Below are positions 43,291-51,710 of a stretch of DNA of 64,000 bases, one piece after another (position 1 is the stretch's first letter; every line of letters begins with the position of its first letter). The translations under genes and the position numbers were made by a program. The notes under the pieces are model-generated. The model ran no database searches. It had not been told where the DNA came from and was given only the letters and a program-made list of their open reading frames with translations. The stretch comes from Aquimarina atlantica (lineage in GTDB: Bacteria > Bacteroidota > Bacteroidia > Flavobacteriales > Flavobacteriaceae), in assembly GCF_000626715.1 (NCBI RefSeq), contig NZ_AQRA01000001.1:806001-870000 (forward strand). Reading direction: 5' to 3'.

Positions 43291-44409
43291 ATGATTACGA
43301 TTAAAGAAATTACTTCAAAAGGAGATTTAACAACGTTTGTTAAATTTCCTTTTGAATTATATAAAGATTCCCCATACTATGTGCCTTCTATTATCAAAGA
43401 AGAAGTAGATGTGATGAATCCAAAGAAAAATCCTGTTTTTAGAAACTCTGATGCAAAATATTTCTTAGCTTACAAAGGCGATACTATAGTAGGGAGAATC
43501 GCAGCAATTATAAATTGGATCGAAGTAAACGAACAAAAAAAACCAAAAGTACGCTTTGGATGGTTTGATGTGATTGATGATATTGAAGTAACTAAAGCAT
43601 TGTTAGAAAAAGTTTCAGAATATGGTACTCAACATGGTTTAGAATATATGGAAGGCCCTGTAGGTTTTTCGAATATGGATAAAGCAGGAATTCTAATTAA
43701 AGGATTCGAAGAGTTAAATACCATGATTACCTGGTATAATTACCCTTACTATTCAAAACATATGGAGCAACTTAATTTTGAACCAGCTGCTACATGGGTA
43801 GAATACAAAATAAGAGTTCCGAAAAAGACAAAAGAAAAGGTCATAAAATTTGCTGAGGTAATTAAAGAACGCTATCAGCTTAAGCTTCTTAAGTTCAAAA
43901 AAAGTAAAGAAATACTTCAGTATGCTGATGACATGTTTGATCTGTTAAACAAAACCTATAGCAGCTTACAAACTTTTGTTCCTATACAGCAGTACCAGAT
44001 AGATATGTATAAGAAAAAATACTTACCCTATCTAAATCCCGAGTATATTACCTGCATTGCTGATAAAACAGGAAAGCTTATAGCATTCTCGATCGTAATG
44101 CCTTCATTTTCTAAGGCTTTGAAAAAAATGAATGGTAAAGTATACCCGCTAAGATTTTTACATATTCTAAAAGCACAGCGCAGAAATGATACAGCGGCTT
44201 TTTATCTTATAGGAGTTGATCCAGAATACCAAAATAAAGGAGTGACTGCACTTATCTTTAAAGAAATGAATGAAGCTTTTCTTCGTAATGGGATCGAAGT
44301 TGTAGAAACGAATCCCGAACTTGAAGAAAATAAAGCAATCCAAGCCCTCTGGAATGGTTATGAGCATGAACAACATAAGATGAGACGAACGTTTAGAAAA
44401 AACATTTAA
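43291..44409 (+). CDS. GNAT-like acyltransferase family protein
   Basis: This 372-residue protein begins with MITIKEITSKGDLTTFVKFP, then FFLAYKGDTIVGRIAAIIN-like strands (observed KYFLAYKGDTIVGRIAAIIN region, residues about 52-71). The second half holds AFYLIGVDPEYQNKGVTALI, where QNKG is close to the acyl-CoA pyrophosphate loop of GNAT enzymes. This two-half type is widespread in Bacteroidota and labelled N-acetyltransferase. Substrate is unknown. It is a single gene with its own promoter box. Confidence 0.8.
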   Translation: MITIKEITSKGDLTTFVKFPFELYKDSPYYVPSIIKEEVDVMNPKKNPVFRNSDAKYFLAYKGDTIVGRIAAIINWIEVNEQKKPKVRFGWFDVIDDIEVTKALLEKVSEYGTQHGLEYMEGPVGFSNMDKAGILIKGFEELNTMITWYNYPYYSKHMEQLNFEPAATWVEYKIRVPKKTKEKVIKFAEVIKERYQLKLLKFKKSKEILQYADDMFDLLNKTYSSLQTFVPIQQYQIDMYKKKYLPYLNPEYITCIADKTGKLIAFSIVMPSFSKALKKMNGKVYPLRFLHILKAQRRNDTAAFYLIGVDPEYQNKGVTALIFKEMNEAFLRNGIEVVETNPELEENKAIQALWNGYEHEQHKMRRTFRKNI

Positions 44410-44647
44410 TCCCCAGCTTATTTTTATCTACATATTGATGTGTTAGGATTGTTGTTGTCTTAATTTTATATTTAAGGTTATTAATATATCGTTAAACAAC
44501 CTACAGTTTACATTTTCCTTTTAAGTTTTGTCTATTTTTATAAAAAACCAACATTTCTATTTGTGTAAGTAGATACAAAATTTTGACATAAAGTCTGAGT
44601 GTCTTTAAAAAAATCAGAATTTTCAAATTCTTAAAACCTTATTAATC

Positions 44648-44830
44648 ATGTTAAAAAACATTTTGAATGTAAACGGAGTAAAAAGGCTAAAAAAACAAGA
44701 ACAGACAACTATTATAGGAAGTTATCGAGGTCCGGATATCTGTCTACTCCTAAATTGTGCTGAAAGGCTTGACGGAAAATGTCGTTGTGAAAATGGAAAG
44801 TGTGTATTTGACAGACATTATTGTAAATAA
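44648..44830 (+). CDS. Six-cysteine secreted peptide with bacteriocin-type leader
   Basis: This 60-residue peptide begins MLKNILNVNGVKRLKKQEQ then TTIIGS, very close to the flavobacterial leader pattern MLK-I-N-L-G---L-KKEQ--I-GG, but with Gly-Ser in place of Gly-Gly. The mature part (from about residue 26) has six Cys in the last 32 residues (spacing C-x4-C-x7-C-x-C-x4-C-x6-C), which would allow three disulfides. It sits alone with 240 bp of empty upstream sequence and a strong terminator behind. No exporter is adjacent. It may be an antimicrobial or signalling peptide exported by the C39 transporter at 53856, which is inference. Confidence 0.65.
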   Translation: MLKNILNVNGVKRLKKQEQTTIIGSYRGPDICLLLNCAERLDGKCRCENGKCVFDRHYCK

Positions 44831-44852
44831 ATATAATGATCTCCAAAAAATA

Positions 44853-44886
44853 AAAAAATCCGCTAATTATTCTTAGCGGATTTTTT
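44853..44886 (+). terminator. Strong terminator
   Basis: AAAATCCGCTAA pairs with TTAGCGGATTTT around a 6-base loop, with an A-run before and a T-run after. It can serve the peptide gene and the convergent PLP enzyme gene. Confidence 0.9.
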
Positions 44887-44907
44887 ATATATTATTATGT
44901 AAGCAAC

Positions 44908-46167
44908 TTATTCACCCATTGCTGCAGCAACAGCAGCAGACATACGTTTATAAGTTCCGTTTTCTAATCGTTCTCGTATAGCAGAAAATGCATTAAGTGT
45001 TTCTTCTATATCCTCTAAAGTATGAGAGGCTGTAGGAATTAACCTCAATAGTATCAATCCTTTTGGTATAACCGGATATACTACAATAGAGCAGAAAATT
45101 CCATAATTTTCTCTAAGATCTTTTACCAGAGCCATAGCTTCAGGAATACTTCCTTTTAGATACACTGGTGTTACACAACTTTGTGTAGTTCCTAAATCAA
45201 AGCCTCTTTCTCTAAGTCCATTCTGCAAATTATTTACATTCTGCCATAGCTTAGCTTTTAGTTCGGGCATTGTTCTAAGCATATCTAAACGCTTAAGGGC
45301 TCCTACTACCAATTGCATTTGTAATGATTTTGCAAACATTTGAGAACGCAAATTATATTTTAAATAATCTATAATCTCTTGATCTGCTGCAATAAATGCT
45401 CCTGTACTCGCCATAGATTTAGCAAAAGTAGCAAAGTATACATCGATTTGATCCTGAACGCCTTGCTCCTCACCTGTTCCTGCTCCTGTTGCTCCTAATG
45501 TACCAAATCCATGTGCATCATCAACAAACAATCTAAAGTTGTACTTTTCTTTTAAAGCTACAATTTCTTTTAATCTTCCTTGCTCTCCTCGCATTCCAAA
45601 AACACCTTCAGAAATCAGTAAAATCCCTCCTCCTGTCTTTTGTGCCATTTTGGTAGCTCTCATCAAGTTCTTATCAATACTTTCTATATCATTATGTCGA
45701 TACGTATATCGCTGTCCTTGATGTAATCGTACTCCATCAATAATACAAGCATGTGCATCTACATCGTATACAATAATATCATCTTTACTTACGAGTGCAT
45801 CAATTGTAGAAACCATTCCCTGGTATCCAAAATTTAATAAATATGCTGCTTCTTTATCGACAAACTCTGCTAATTCATCTTGTAATTGTTCATGAAGATC
45901 TGTATGACCACTCATCATCCTGGCTCCCATGGGATATGCAGATCCGTAAGTTGCTGCTGCCTCTGCATCTACCTTACGAACTTCTTCTTTATTTGCTAAT
46001 CCCAAATAGTCATTGATACTCCAGGTAATTACTTCTCTCCCTTGAAACCTCATTCTATTTGATATAGGCCCTTCTAGTTTAGGAAAAACAAAATATCCTT
46101 CTGCCTGATCCGCCCACTTTCCTAATGGTCCTTTGTCTTTATAAATCTTATCAAATAAATCTCTCAT
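44908..46167 (-). CDS. PLP-dependent alpha-oxoamine synthase, probable cysteate acyltransferase (CapB-like)
   Basis: This 419-residue enzyme of the alpha-oxoamine synthase group joins an amino acid to an acyl-CoA or acyl-ACP with loss of CO2. Visible motifs are the N-terminal WSINDYLGLANKEEV, YGSAYPMGARMMSGHTDLHE, the PLP-stacking region DVDAHACIIDGVR, FVDDAHGFGTLG, and Lys250 in FATFAKSMAS, which binds PLP. In Bacteroidota gliding bacteria this branch makes 3-ketocapnine from cysteate for sulfonolipids. A CapA-like cysteate synthase lies next upstream on the same strand, which supports that reading over plain glycine acetyltransferase or serine palmitoyltransferase. Confidence 0.82.
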   Translation of the reverse strand: MRDLFDKIYKDKGPLGKWADQAEGYFVFPKLEGPISNRMRFQGREVITWSINDYLGLANKEEVRKVDAEAAATYGSAYPMGARMMSGHTDLHEQLQDELAEFVDKEAAYLLNFGYQGMVSTIDALVSKDDIIVYDVDAHACIIDGVRLHQGQRYTYRHNDIESIDKNLMRATKMAQKTGGGILLISEGVFGMRGEQGRLKEIVALKEKYNFRLFVDDAHGFGTLGATGAGTGEEQGVQDQIDVYFATFAKSMASTGAFIAADQEIIDYLKYNLRSQMFAKSLQMQLVVGALKRLDMLRTMPELKAKLWQNVNNLQNGLRERGFDLGTTQSCVTPVYLKGSIPEAMALVKDLRENYGIFCSIVVYPVIPKGLILLRLIPTASHTLEDIEETLNAFSAIRERLENGTYKRMSAAVAAAMGE

Positions 46168-46386
46168 TTATCAAAAAATTGTTTCTTATAAGTGTGCGAA
46201 AATACGGAAAATTGATTTGATGACATAATTATATTCAATTTCACTTTTATAAAGTGCTATTTTAACACTTTACAAAATCTACTACACAATGAACCATAAG
46301 TATTTTAATGATTTCATGTAATTTAATAAATAAAATTGATATCAACAATCAAACAAATAAGAACGGTATTGTGAAAATTATATCAA

Positions 46387-46417
46387 AAAAAACATCCCGA
46401 TATTTTCGGGATGTTTA
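46387..46417 (-). terminator. Terminator of the cysteate-synthase-like gene
   Basis: AACATCCCGA pairs with TCGGGATGTT around TATT, with A- and T-runs on both sides. It separates this gene from the acyltransferase gene, so the two are neighbours but probably not one transcript. Confidence 0.85.
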
Positions 46418-46437
46418 TCATTCTAGTTTATATTTTT

Positions 46438-47478
46438 TTATTTAATGAACTGCACTTTTGTTGCATCAATTTCATTTTTGCTATCAAAGAATCCTTGTTC
46501 TGTCATCCAATCATCACTAAATACTTTACTCATATATCGTGATCCATGATCAGGAAGAATAATAATAACATTACTATTTTCATCAAATTCACCTTGCTCT
46601 GCAAGTTGTTTTACTCCCTGTATAGCTGCTCCACTTGTGTATCCCAAAAACAGGCCTTCTTTTTTCACTAATTCTCTAGCAGTATGCGCACTATCCTCAT
46701 CACTAACCTTTTCAAACTTATCAATAACATCAAAATCTGTTGCGGTAGGGATTAGGTTTTTACCCAGACCTTCAATTCTATAAGGATATATTTCTTCCTC
46801 ATCAAATTCTCTGGTTTCGTGATATTTCTTTATAACCGATCCGTAGGCATCGACTCCCAATACACGTACATTACTATTTTTTTCTTTCAAAAACCTTGCA
46901 GTACCAGAAATAGTTCCTCCAGTTCCGCAACATGCTATAAAATGTGTGAGCTTACCATTAGTTTGCTCCCAAATTTCTGGTCCTGTAGAATTATAATGGG
47001 CGTCAATATTTAATTCGTTAAAATATTGATTTATATATACAGATCCTTTTATTTCTTCATGAAGTCTTTTTGCCACCTGATAATAAGATCTTGGATCATC
47101 TGCACTTACATGGGCAGGGCATACATACACCTTTGCTCCCATATTCTTAAGCATTGCTATCTTATCCTTAGAGGATTTAGAACTAACAGCAAGAATGCAA
47201 TCGTAGCCTTTGATCACGCTAACCATCGCTAAACTAAAGCCTGTATTACCACTTGTTGTTTCAATAATGGTATCACCAGGTTTAAGAATACCTTTTCTTT
47301 CTGCTTCTTCTATAATGTAAAGTGCAATTCTATCTTTGGTGGAGTGTCCCGGGTTAAAAGATTCTACTTTTGCGTAGTAATTTCCCGGAAAGTCGTTCAT
47401 AATTCTGTTTAGTTTTATAAGCGGGGTATCGCCAATAAGCTCTAAAACATTATTATAAGCCCTAATTTCTTCTCTCAT
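46438..47478 (-). CDS. PLP-dependent cysteine-synthase-family enzyme, probable cysteate synthase (CapA-like)
   Basis: This 346-residue fold-type II PLP enzyme has [15 protein letters not shown] at the start, Lys48 in [22 protein letters not shown] for the substrate carboxylate, [12 protein letters not shown] for the cofactor phosphate, and GYTSGAA. The Lys context (HSTKDR instead of SVKDR) and the C-terminal extension differ from CysK/CysM. In sulfonolipid producers, CapA forms L-cysteate from a phosphoserine-type donor and sulfite. The position beside the CapB-like enzyme supports this role. The alternative is a cystathionine beta-synthase or ordinary cysteine synthase. Confidence 0.82.
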   Translation of the reverse strand: MREEIRAYNNVLELIGDTPLIKLNRIMNDFPGNYYAKVESFNPGHSTKDRIALYIIEEAERKGILKPGDTIIETTSGNTGFSLAMVSVIKGYDCILAVSSKSSKDKIAMLKNMGAKVYVCPAHVSADDPRSYYQVAKRLHEEIKGSVYINQYFNELNIDAHYNSTGPEIWEQTNGKLTHFIACCGTGGTISGTARFLKEKNSNVRVLGVDAYGSVIKKYHETREFDEEEIYPYRIEGLGKNLIPTATDFDVIDKFEKVSDEDSAHTARELVKKEGLFLGYTSGAAIQGVKQLAEQGEFDENSNVIIILPDHGSRYMSKVFSDDWMTEQGFFDSKNEIDATKVQFIK

Positions 47479-47564
47479 ATAATTGTGTTTTACAGATTTG
47501 TGGAATAAAATGGGGGTCCACTAACTGTTACAAAAACGGTACGAAGTTACATTATTTTTTTTAA

Positions 47565-49634
47565 TTACTCTTGGATACCTTCTAAATCTAACAAAAAGGC
47601 ATATTCTTCTGCCACTTCTTTAAGTGCTTCAAATCTTCCTGAGGCTCCTCCATGTCCGGCTTCCATATTTGTATGTAATAGTAATAAATTCTTATCTGTC
47701 TTTAACTCTCTTAATTTTGCTACCCATTTTGCTGGTTCCCAATATTGCACCTGAGAATCATGTAAACCTGTATTTACTAACATATTAGGATATTCCTGAG
47801 CTACAACATTATCATAAGGAGAATATGATTTCATATATGTATAATATTCTTCTTCATTAGGATTACCCCATTCATCGTATTCTCCTGTAGTTAAAGGAAT
47901 ACTATCATCAAGCATTGTACTTACAACATCTACAAAAGGTACAGATGCTACTACCCCATTATATAGTTCTGGAGCCATATTTACTATTGCTCCCATTAAT
48001 AATCCTCCTGCAGAACCTCCCATTGCATATAAATGATTAGCAGAAGTATATCCTTGTGCTATTAAAGACTTTGAACAATCGATAAAATCTGTAAACGTAT
48101 TTTTCTTTTTAAGAAGTTTTCCATCTTCATACCAGGATCGTCCCAGGTACTCACTTCCTCTTATGTGGGCAATTGCGTAAATAAATCCTCTATCCAGTAA
48201 ACTTAATCTAGCCGTAGAAAAATAAGGATCTATGGTTGATCCATAAGAACCATAACCATATTGTAATAATGGGTTACTTCTATCCTTTTGTAATCCTCTT
48301 TTATATATTAAAGAAATAGGAATCCTAGTTCCATCCCCGGCTGTTGCCCATACTCTTTCTGAAATATAATCACTTTTATCAAATTTACCGCCAAGGACTT
48401 CTTGTTCTTTCTTTACTTCTTTCTCCTTAGATTCCATATCAAAATCAATTACCGAATTAGGAGTAGTAAGAGAATTATATGAATATCTTAGGCTTTTGGT
48501 ATCAAAATCAGGGTTTGTACTTACATAAGCGGTATAGGTTTCATTATCAAAAGGAAGGTAATAATTAGCAGTACCGTCCCATCTTTTGATATTAATCTTG
48601 TTTAAACCATTATTACGCTCACTAATAACTAAATACTCTTTAAAAATCTCTACATCTTCTAGTAAAACATCTTTTCGGTGCGGTATGACATCTCTCCAGT
48701 TTTCTTTAGCAGTATTATCCTCAGGTACCTTCATTAGCTTAAAATTAGTAGCTTCATCTGCATTGGTTAACACATAGAAATGATCATCATAATGTGCTAT
48801 TCCATACTCTACTCCTCTTATTCTTGGCTGAAAAATTTTAAATTCCCCTGTAGGATCATCGGCTCTTAAAATTCTATATTCTGAAGTTAGCGTACTACTT
48901 GATCCTATTACGAGGTATTTTTTAGATTTGGTTTTATAAACAAATGTAGAAAAGGTGTCATCTTTTTCATTATAAATCTCTACATCATCTGATACTGAGG
49001 TCCCCAGAACATGCCTGTAAATCTTATTAGATCGTAATGTTTCATTATCTTTTTTGGTATAAAATAAAGTTTTACTATCTGTAGCCCAGGTACTACCACC
49101 GGTTGTTGTTTCTATAGTTTCTGGATATATTTCCCCAGTTACAAGATTTTTTATGCGTATGGTATATTTACGCCTACTTACTGTATCTACACCAAATGCA
49201 GCAAGCTTATTATCAGGGCTGATACTAAGCCCGGATAATCTATAATAACTATGCCCTTCGGCTTCTTTATTACAATCAAAGAGAATTTCTTCTTCTGCAT
49301 CAAGGCTTTCTTTTTTTCTGGAGTATATTGGGTAATCTTTTCCTTTTTCAAAACGAGTTAAATACCAATATCCGTTTAATTTATACGGAACCGAAGAATC
49401 ATCCTCTTTGATACGGCTTTTCATTTCTTCAAAAAGATGTTCGCGAAACTTCTTTGTATGAGCAGTCATCTTATCATTATAGGCATTCTCTCGCTCTAAA
49501 TAATCAATTACTTCCTGGTTTTCACGATCATTTAGCCAAAAATAGTTATCAACACGTACATCATCATGTTTTTCTAGATTTGTTGGTTTTTTAGCTACTA
49601 CAGGAGGTTGAACTTTAGAATCCAATGTCGTCAT
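47565..49634 (-). CDS. S9 family prolyl oligopeptidase (oligopeptidase B-like)
   Basis: This 689-residue protein begins MTTLDSKVQPPVVAKKPTNL, then the typical HDDVRVDNYFWLNDREN. A beta-propeller gate fills about 70-400. The catalytic domain shows YGYGSYGS, IAHIRGSEYLGRSWYEDGK, the nucleophile Ser in GGSAGGLLMG (about residue 548), Asp near LHDSQVQYWE, and His in AGHGGASGR. It cleaves short peptides after basic or Pro residues. Flavobacterial homologues usually carry a lipoprotein signal. Here one exists in the same frame just upstream but is cut off by a TAA (see 49641-49700), so as read the enzyme would be cytosolic. Confidence 0.92.
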   Translation of the reverse strand: MTTLDSKVQPPVVAKKPTNLEKHDDVRVDNYFWLNDRENQEVIDYLERENAYNDKMTAHTKKFREHLFEEMKSRIKEDDSSVPYKLNGYWYLTRFEKGKDYPIYSRKKESLDAEEEILFDCNKEAEGHSYYRLSGLSISPDNKLAAFGVDTVSRRKYTIRIKNLVTGEIYPETIETTTGGSTWATDSKTLFYTKKDNETLRSNKIYRHVLGTSVSDDVEIYNEKDDTFSTFVYKTKSKKYLVIGSSSTLTSEYRILRADDPTGEFKIFQPRIRGVEYGIAHYDDHFYVLTNADEATNFKLMKVPEDNTAKENWRDVIPHRKDVLLEDVEIFKEYLVISERNNGLNKINIKRWDGTANYYLPFDNETYTAYVSTNPDFDTKSLRYSYNSLTTPNSVIDFDMESKEKEVKKEQEVLGGKFDKSDYISERVWATAGDGTRIPISLIYKRGLQKDRSNPLLQYGYGSYGSTIDPYFSTARLSLLDRGFIYAIAHIRGSEYLGRSWYEDGKLLKKKNTFTDFIDCSKSLIAQGYTSANHLYAMGGSAGGLLMGAIVNMAPELYNGVVASVPFVDVVSTMLDDSIPLTTGEYDEWGNPNEEEYYTYMKSYSPYDNVVAQEYPNMLVNTGLHDSQVQYWEPAKWVAKLRELKTDKNLLLLHTNMEAGHGGASGRFEALKEVAEEYAFLLDLEGIQE

Positions 49635-49640
49635 GGTATT

Positions 49641-49700
49641 TTATTTACAAGAAGTTGCGAAAATAAGAGATAATAAGAATATAATGAATGAAGTTTTCAT
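49641..49700 (-). pseudogene. Severed lipoprotein signal peptide of the S9 peptidase
   Basis: Starting at the ATG at 49700, the frame reads MKTSFIIFLLSLIFATSCK and then TAA. This is a complete lipoprotein signal with lipobox FATSC. The stop is followed in the same frame by Asn-Thr and the Met at 49634 that starts the peptidase. It is codon 20 of a frame that would otherwise be continuous for about 711 codons. A nonsense mutation, a sequencing error, or a tiny leader ORF would each explain it. Confidence 0.75.
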
Positions 49701-49734
49701 AATAATCTTGTTAGTTTATTAACAGCCAAAGTAC

Positions 49735-49742
49735 TAATTTTG
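49735..49742 (+). promoter_or_regulatory. Bacteroidota -7 box of ybaB
   Basis: TAATTTTG fits TAnnTTTG, 28 bp before the ATG at 49771. A TTG lies 24 bp upstream at 49708-49710, slightly beyond the usual spacing. Confidence 0.5.
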
Positions 49743-49770
49743 TATTTATAAACTTTAAAAACACGTACAC

Positions 49771-50094
49771 ATGTTTGGAGATATGATGGGGATGATGGGT
49801 AAATTAAAGGAAACCCAGAAAAAAGTAGAGGAAACTAAAGAAAGATTAAATACCGTTTTGGTAGATGAAGAAAGTTCTGATGGTTTACTTAAAATTACGC
49901 TCACCGCAAATCGAGAAGTTAAAAAAATTGCTATATCTGATCAACTATTAGAAGATAAGGAACAGCTAGAGGATTATTTAATTTTAACTTTAAATAAGGC
50001 TATCGAAAAAGCAACACAGGTTAATGAAACAGAATTGGCTGCAGTTGCTAAAGAAGGTATGCCAAATATCCCCGGGATGGATTTATTTAAATAG
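49771..50094 (+). CDS. YbaB/EbfC family nucleoid-associated protein
   Basis: This 107-residue protein begins [20 protein letters not shown], a Met-rich helix, then the [30 protein letters not shown] strand region of YbaB. The dimer binds DNA and helps organise the nucleoid. In many bacteria the gene lies by dnaX-recR; here it stands apart. It is in the usual size range of 100-110 residues. Confidence 0.92.
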   Translation: MFGDMMGMMGKLKETQKKVEETKERLNTVLVDEESSDGLLKITLTANREVKKIAISDQLLEDKEQLEDYLILTLNKAIEKATQVNETELAAVAKEGMPNIPGMDLFK

Positions 50095-50218
50095 TCTTGT
50101 CACTAATTAAAGGGTGTTGGACTTTAAAAAAATGCAGTTAGCTATTTTAATATTTTTCTTTCTCCTTTTAATTCTATAATTTTAACAAAAGCTAAAAAAT
50201 TAACTAAAATCTGACAAT

Positions 50219-50539
50219 ATGTTTGAACTCAAAAATAAGGAAGGGTCTAGCTATCATTTTACCTTAAAAGCTAAAAACGGACAAGTTATCTTAAGTAGTG
50301 AGGTTTACAATAGTAAATCTGCTGCAGAAAACGGAATTGCATCGGTTAAGAAAAATGCATCTGAAGATGGAAGATATGAGCGTAAGACAGCAAAAAATGG
50401 TAAATTCTATTTTAACCTAAAAGCAGGTAATGGCCAGGTAATAGGTAGTAGTCAGATGTATGCTTCTGAATCTGGAATGGAAAATGGCATCAATTCGGTT
50501 AAAGAAAATGCACCGGGTGCCGATACTAAAGAAATTTAA
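50219..50539 (+). CDS. DUF1508 (YegP-like) protein with two repeats
   Basis: This 106-residue protein is two copies of a roughly 50-residue DUF1508 unit. The first is FELKNKEGSSYHFTLKAKNGQVILSSEVYNSKSAAENGIASVKK and the second FYFNLKAGNGQVIGSSQMYASESGMENGINSVKE, noted by their shared GQVIxSSxxY and ENGIxSV motifs. YegP-type proteins are small, cytosolic and of unknown role, linked to stress in some species. A shared terminator follows. Confidence 0.88.
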   Translation: MFELKNKEGSSYHFTLKAKNGQVILSSEVYNSKSAAENGIASVKKNASEDGRYERKTAKNGKFYFNLKAGNGQVIGSSQMYASESGMENGINSVKENAPGADTKEI

Positions 50540-50559
50540 TTTTTTAAGTGTTTATAAAT

Positions 50560-50594
50560 AAAGCTGTTCATTATACATGAGCAGCTTTATTTTT
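50560..50594. terminator. Terminator between convergent genes
   Basis: AAAGCTG (50560-50566) pairs with CAGCTTT (50582-50588), with further pairing of TTCAT and ATGA inside, followed by a T-rich run. The right arm overlaps the end of the threonine aldolase gene. Confidence 0.75.
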
Positions 50595-51614
50595 ATTCAA
50601 AGTAATTGAAGTTAATAGTTCTAAGAAGTACTCATGTTTTTCTTGAGTGTACTCCAAATGTGTTACAAGTCTTAATTTACCTTGCCCCATTCCATAAAAA
50701 TGAACATTTTTTGATGCCATTTCTGTAATAAATTCTTCTTCATTACCATCTATAACAAATATGACTATATTGGTATCTATAGGTTCGACCTGTTTTACAA
50801 AAGGTAACTTTTCTAATACTTCTCCAATTTCTTTGGCTCTTTTATGGTCTTCTGCTAATCGGTCAATATGATGTTCTATAGCATATAATCCAGCAGCTGC
50901 CAAATATCCTAATTGGCGCATTCCTCCTCCTAATATTTTTCTGATACGAATGGCATGTTCCATAATATCGCTATTACCAACTAAAACAGATCCTATTGGT
51001 GCTCCCAGGCCTTTGCTTAAACAAACAGAGATCGAATCAAAAACTTCTCCATATTGTGTAGTATTTTCATTTTTGGCTACAAGAGCATTCCATAATCGTG
51101 CCCCATCCAAATGATATCCAAGATGATGCTGATCACATATATGTTTAATTTTTTTAATTTCTTCAAAATCATAACAGGCTCCGCCTCCTTTATTGGTCGT
51201 ATTCTCTATACATACCAAACTGGTTAACGGACTATGATAAAAATCTGGTGGATTAATTGCTGCTTCTACCTGTTCTGCTGTAACCATTCCTCTATGGCCA
51301 TCTAGTAATTTGCATGACACACCACTATTAAAAGAAACTCCTCCTCCTTCATAATTATATACATGAGCATATTTATCAGCTATCAATTGTTCACCTGGTT
51401 GTGTGTGCAATTTGATAGCAGCCTGATTGGCCATACTTCCTGAAGGGAAAAACAATGCAGTATCTTTACCAAACATTTGTGCTACTTTTTCTTCTAATGC
51501 ATTTACTGTAGGGTCTTCTTTATACACATCATCCCCTACCTCTGCACCCATCATAGCAGCAAGCATTTCTGGAGTAGGTTTGGTAATGGTATCACTTCTA
51601 AGATCTATTTTCAT
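50571..51614 (-). CDS. ltaE: Low-specificity L-threonine aldolase
   Basis: This 347-residue PLP enzyme splits L-threonine and allo-threonine into glycine and acetaldehyde. It begins MKIDLRSDTITKPTPEMLAA, then GDDVYKEDPTVNALEEKVA, FFPSGSMANQAA, HLDGARLWNA with the PLP-binding Asp, and Lys201 in VCLSKGLGAPIGS that binds PLP. Length and order are typical. Its stop codon lies inside the terminator stem shared with the YegP-like gene. It is transcribed alone. The symbol follows the E. coli name. Confidence 0.93.
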   Translation of the reverse strand: MKIDLRSDTITKPTPEMLAAMMGAEVGDDVYKEDPTVNALEEKVAQMFGKDTALFFPSGSMANQAAIKLHTQPGEQLIADKYAHVYNYEGGGVSFNSGVSCKLLDGHRGMVTAEQVEAAINPPDFYHSPLTSLVCIENTTNKGGGACYDFEEIKKIKHICDQHHLGYHLDGARLWNALVAKNENTTQYGEVFDSISVCLSKGLGAPIGSVLVGNSDIMEHAIRIRKILGGGMRQLGYLAAAGLYAIEHHIDRLAEDHKRAKEIGEVLEKLPFVKQVEPIDTNIVIFVIDGNEEEFITEMASKNVHFYGMGQGKLRLVTHLEYTQEKHEYFLELLTSITLNKNKAAHV

Positions 51615-51671
51615 TTTTTTATAATACTATATGATTTATATTGCAATCTACTCGACCAATAAAAATAATGC

Positions 51672-51679
51672 TATTTTTG
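51672..51679 (+). promoter_or_regulatory. Bacteroidota -7 box of the AraC regulator
   Basis: TATTTTTG fits TAnnTTTG, 32 bp before the ATG at 51711 and 53 bp before the alternative ATG at 51732. Confidence 0.5.
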
Positions 51680-51710
51680 TGAATAGCACCAGCATATTGC
51701 TCTAAAATAA

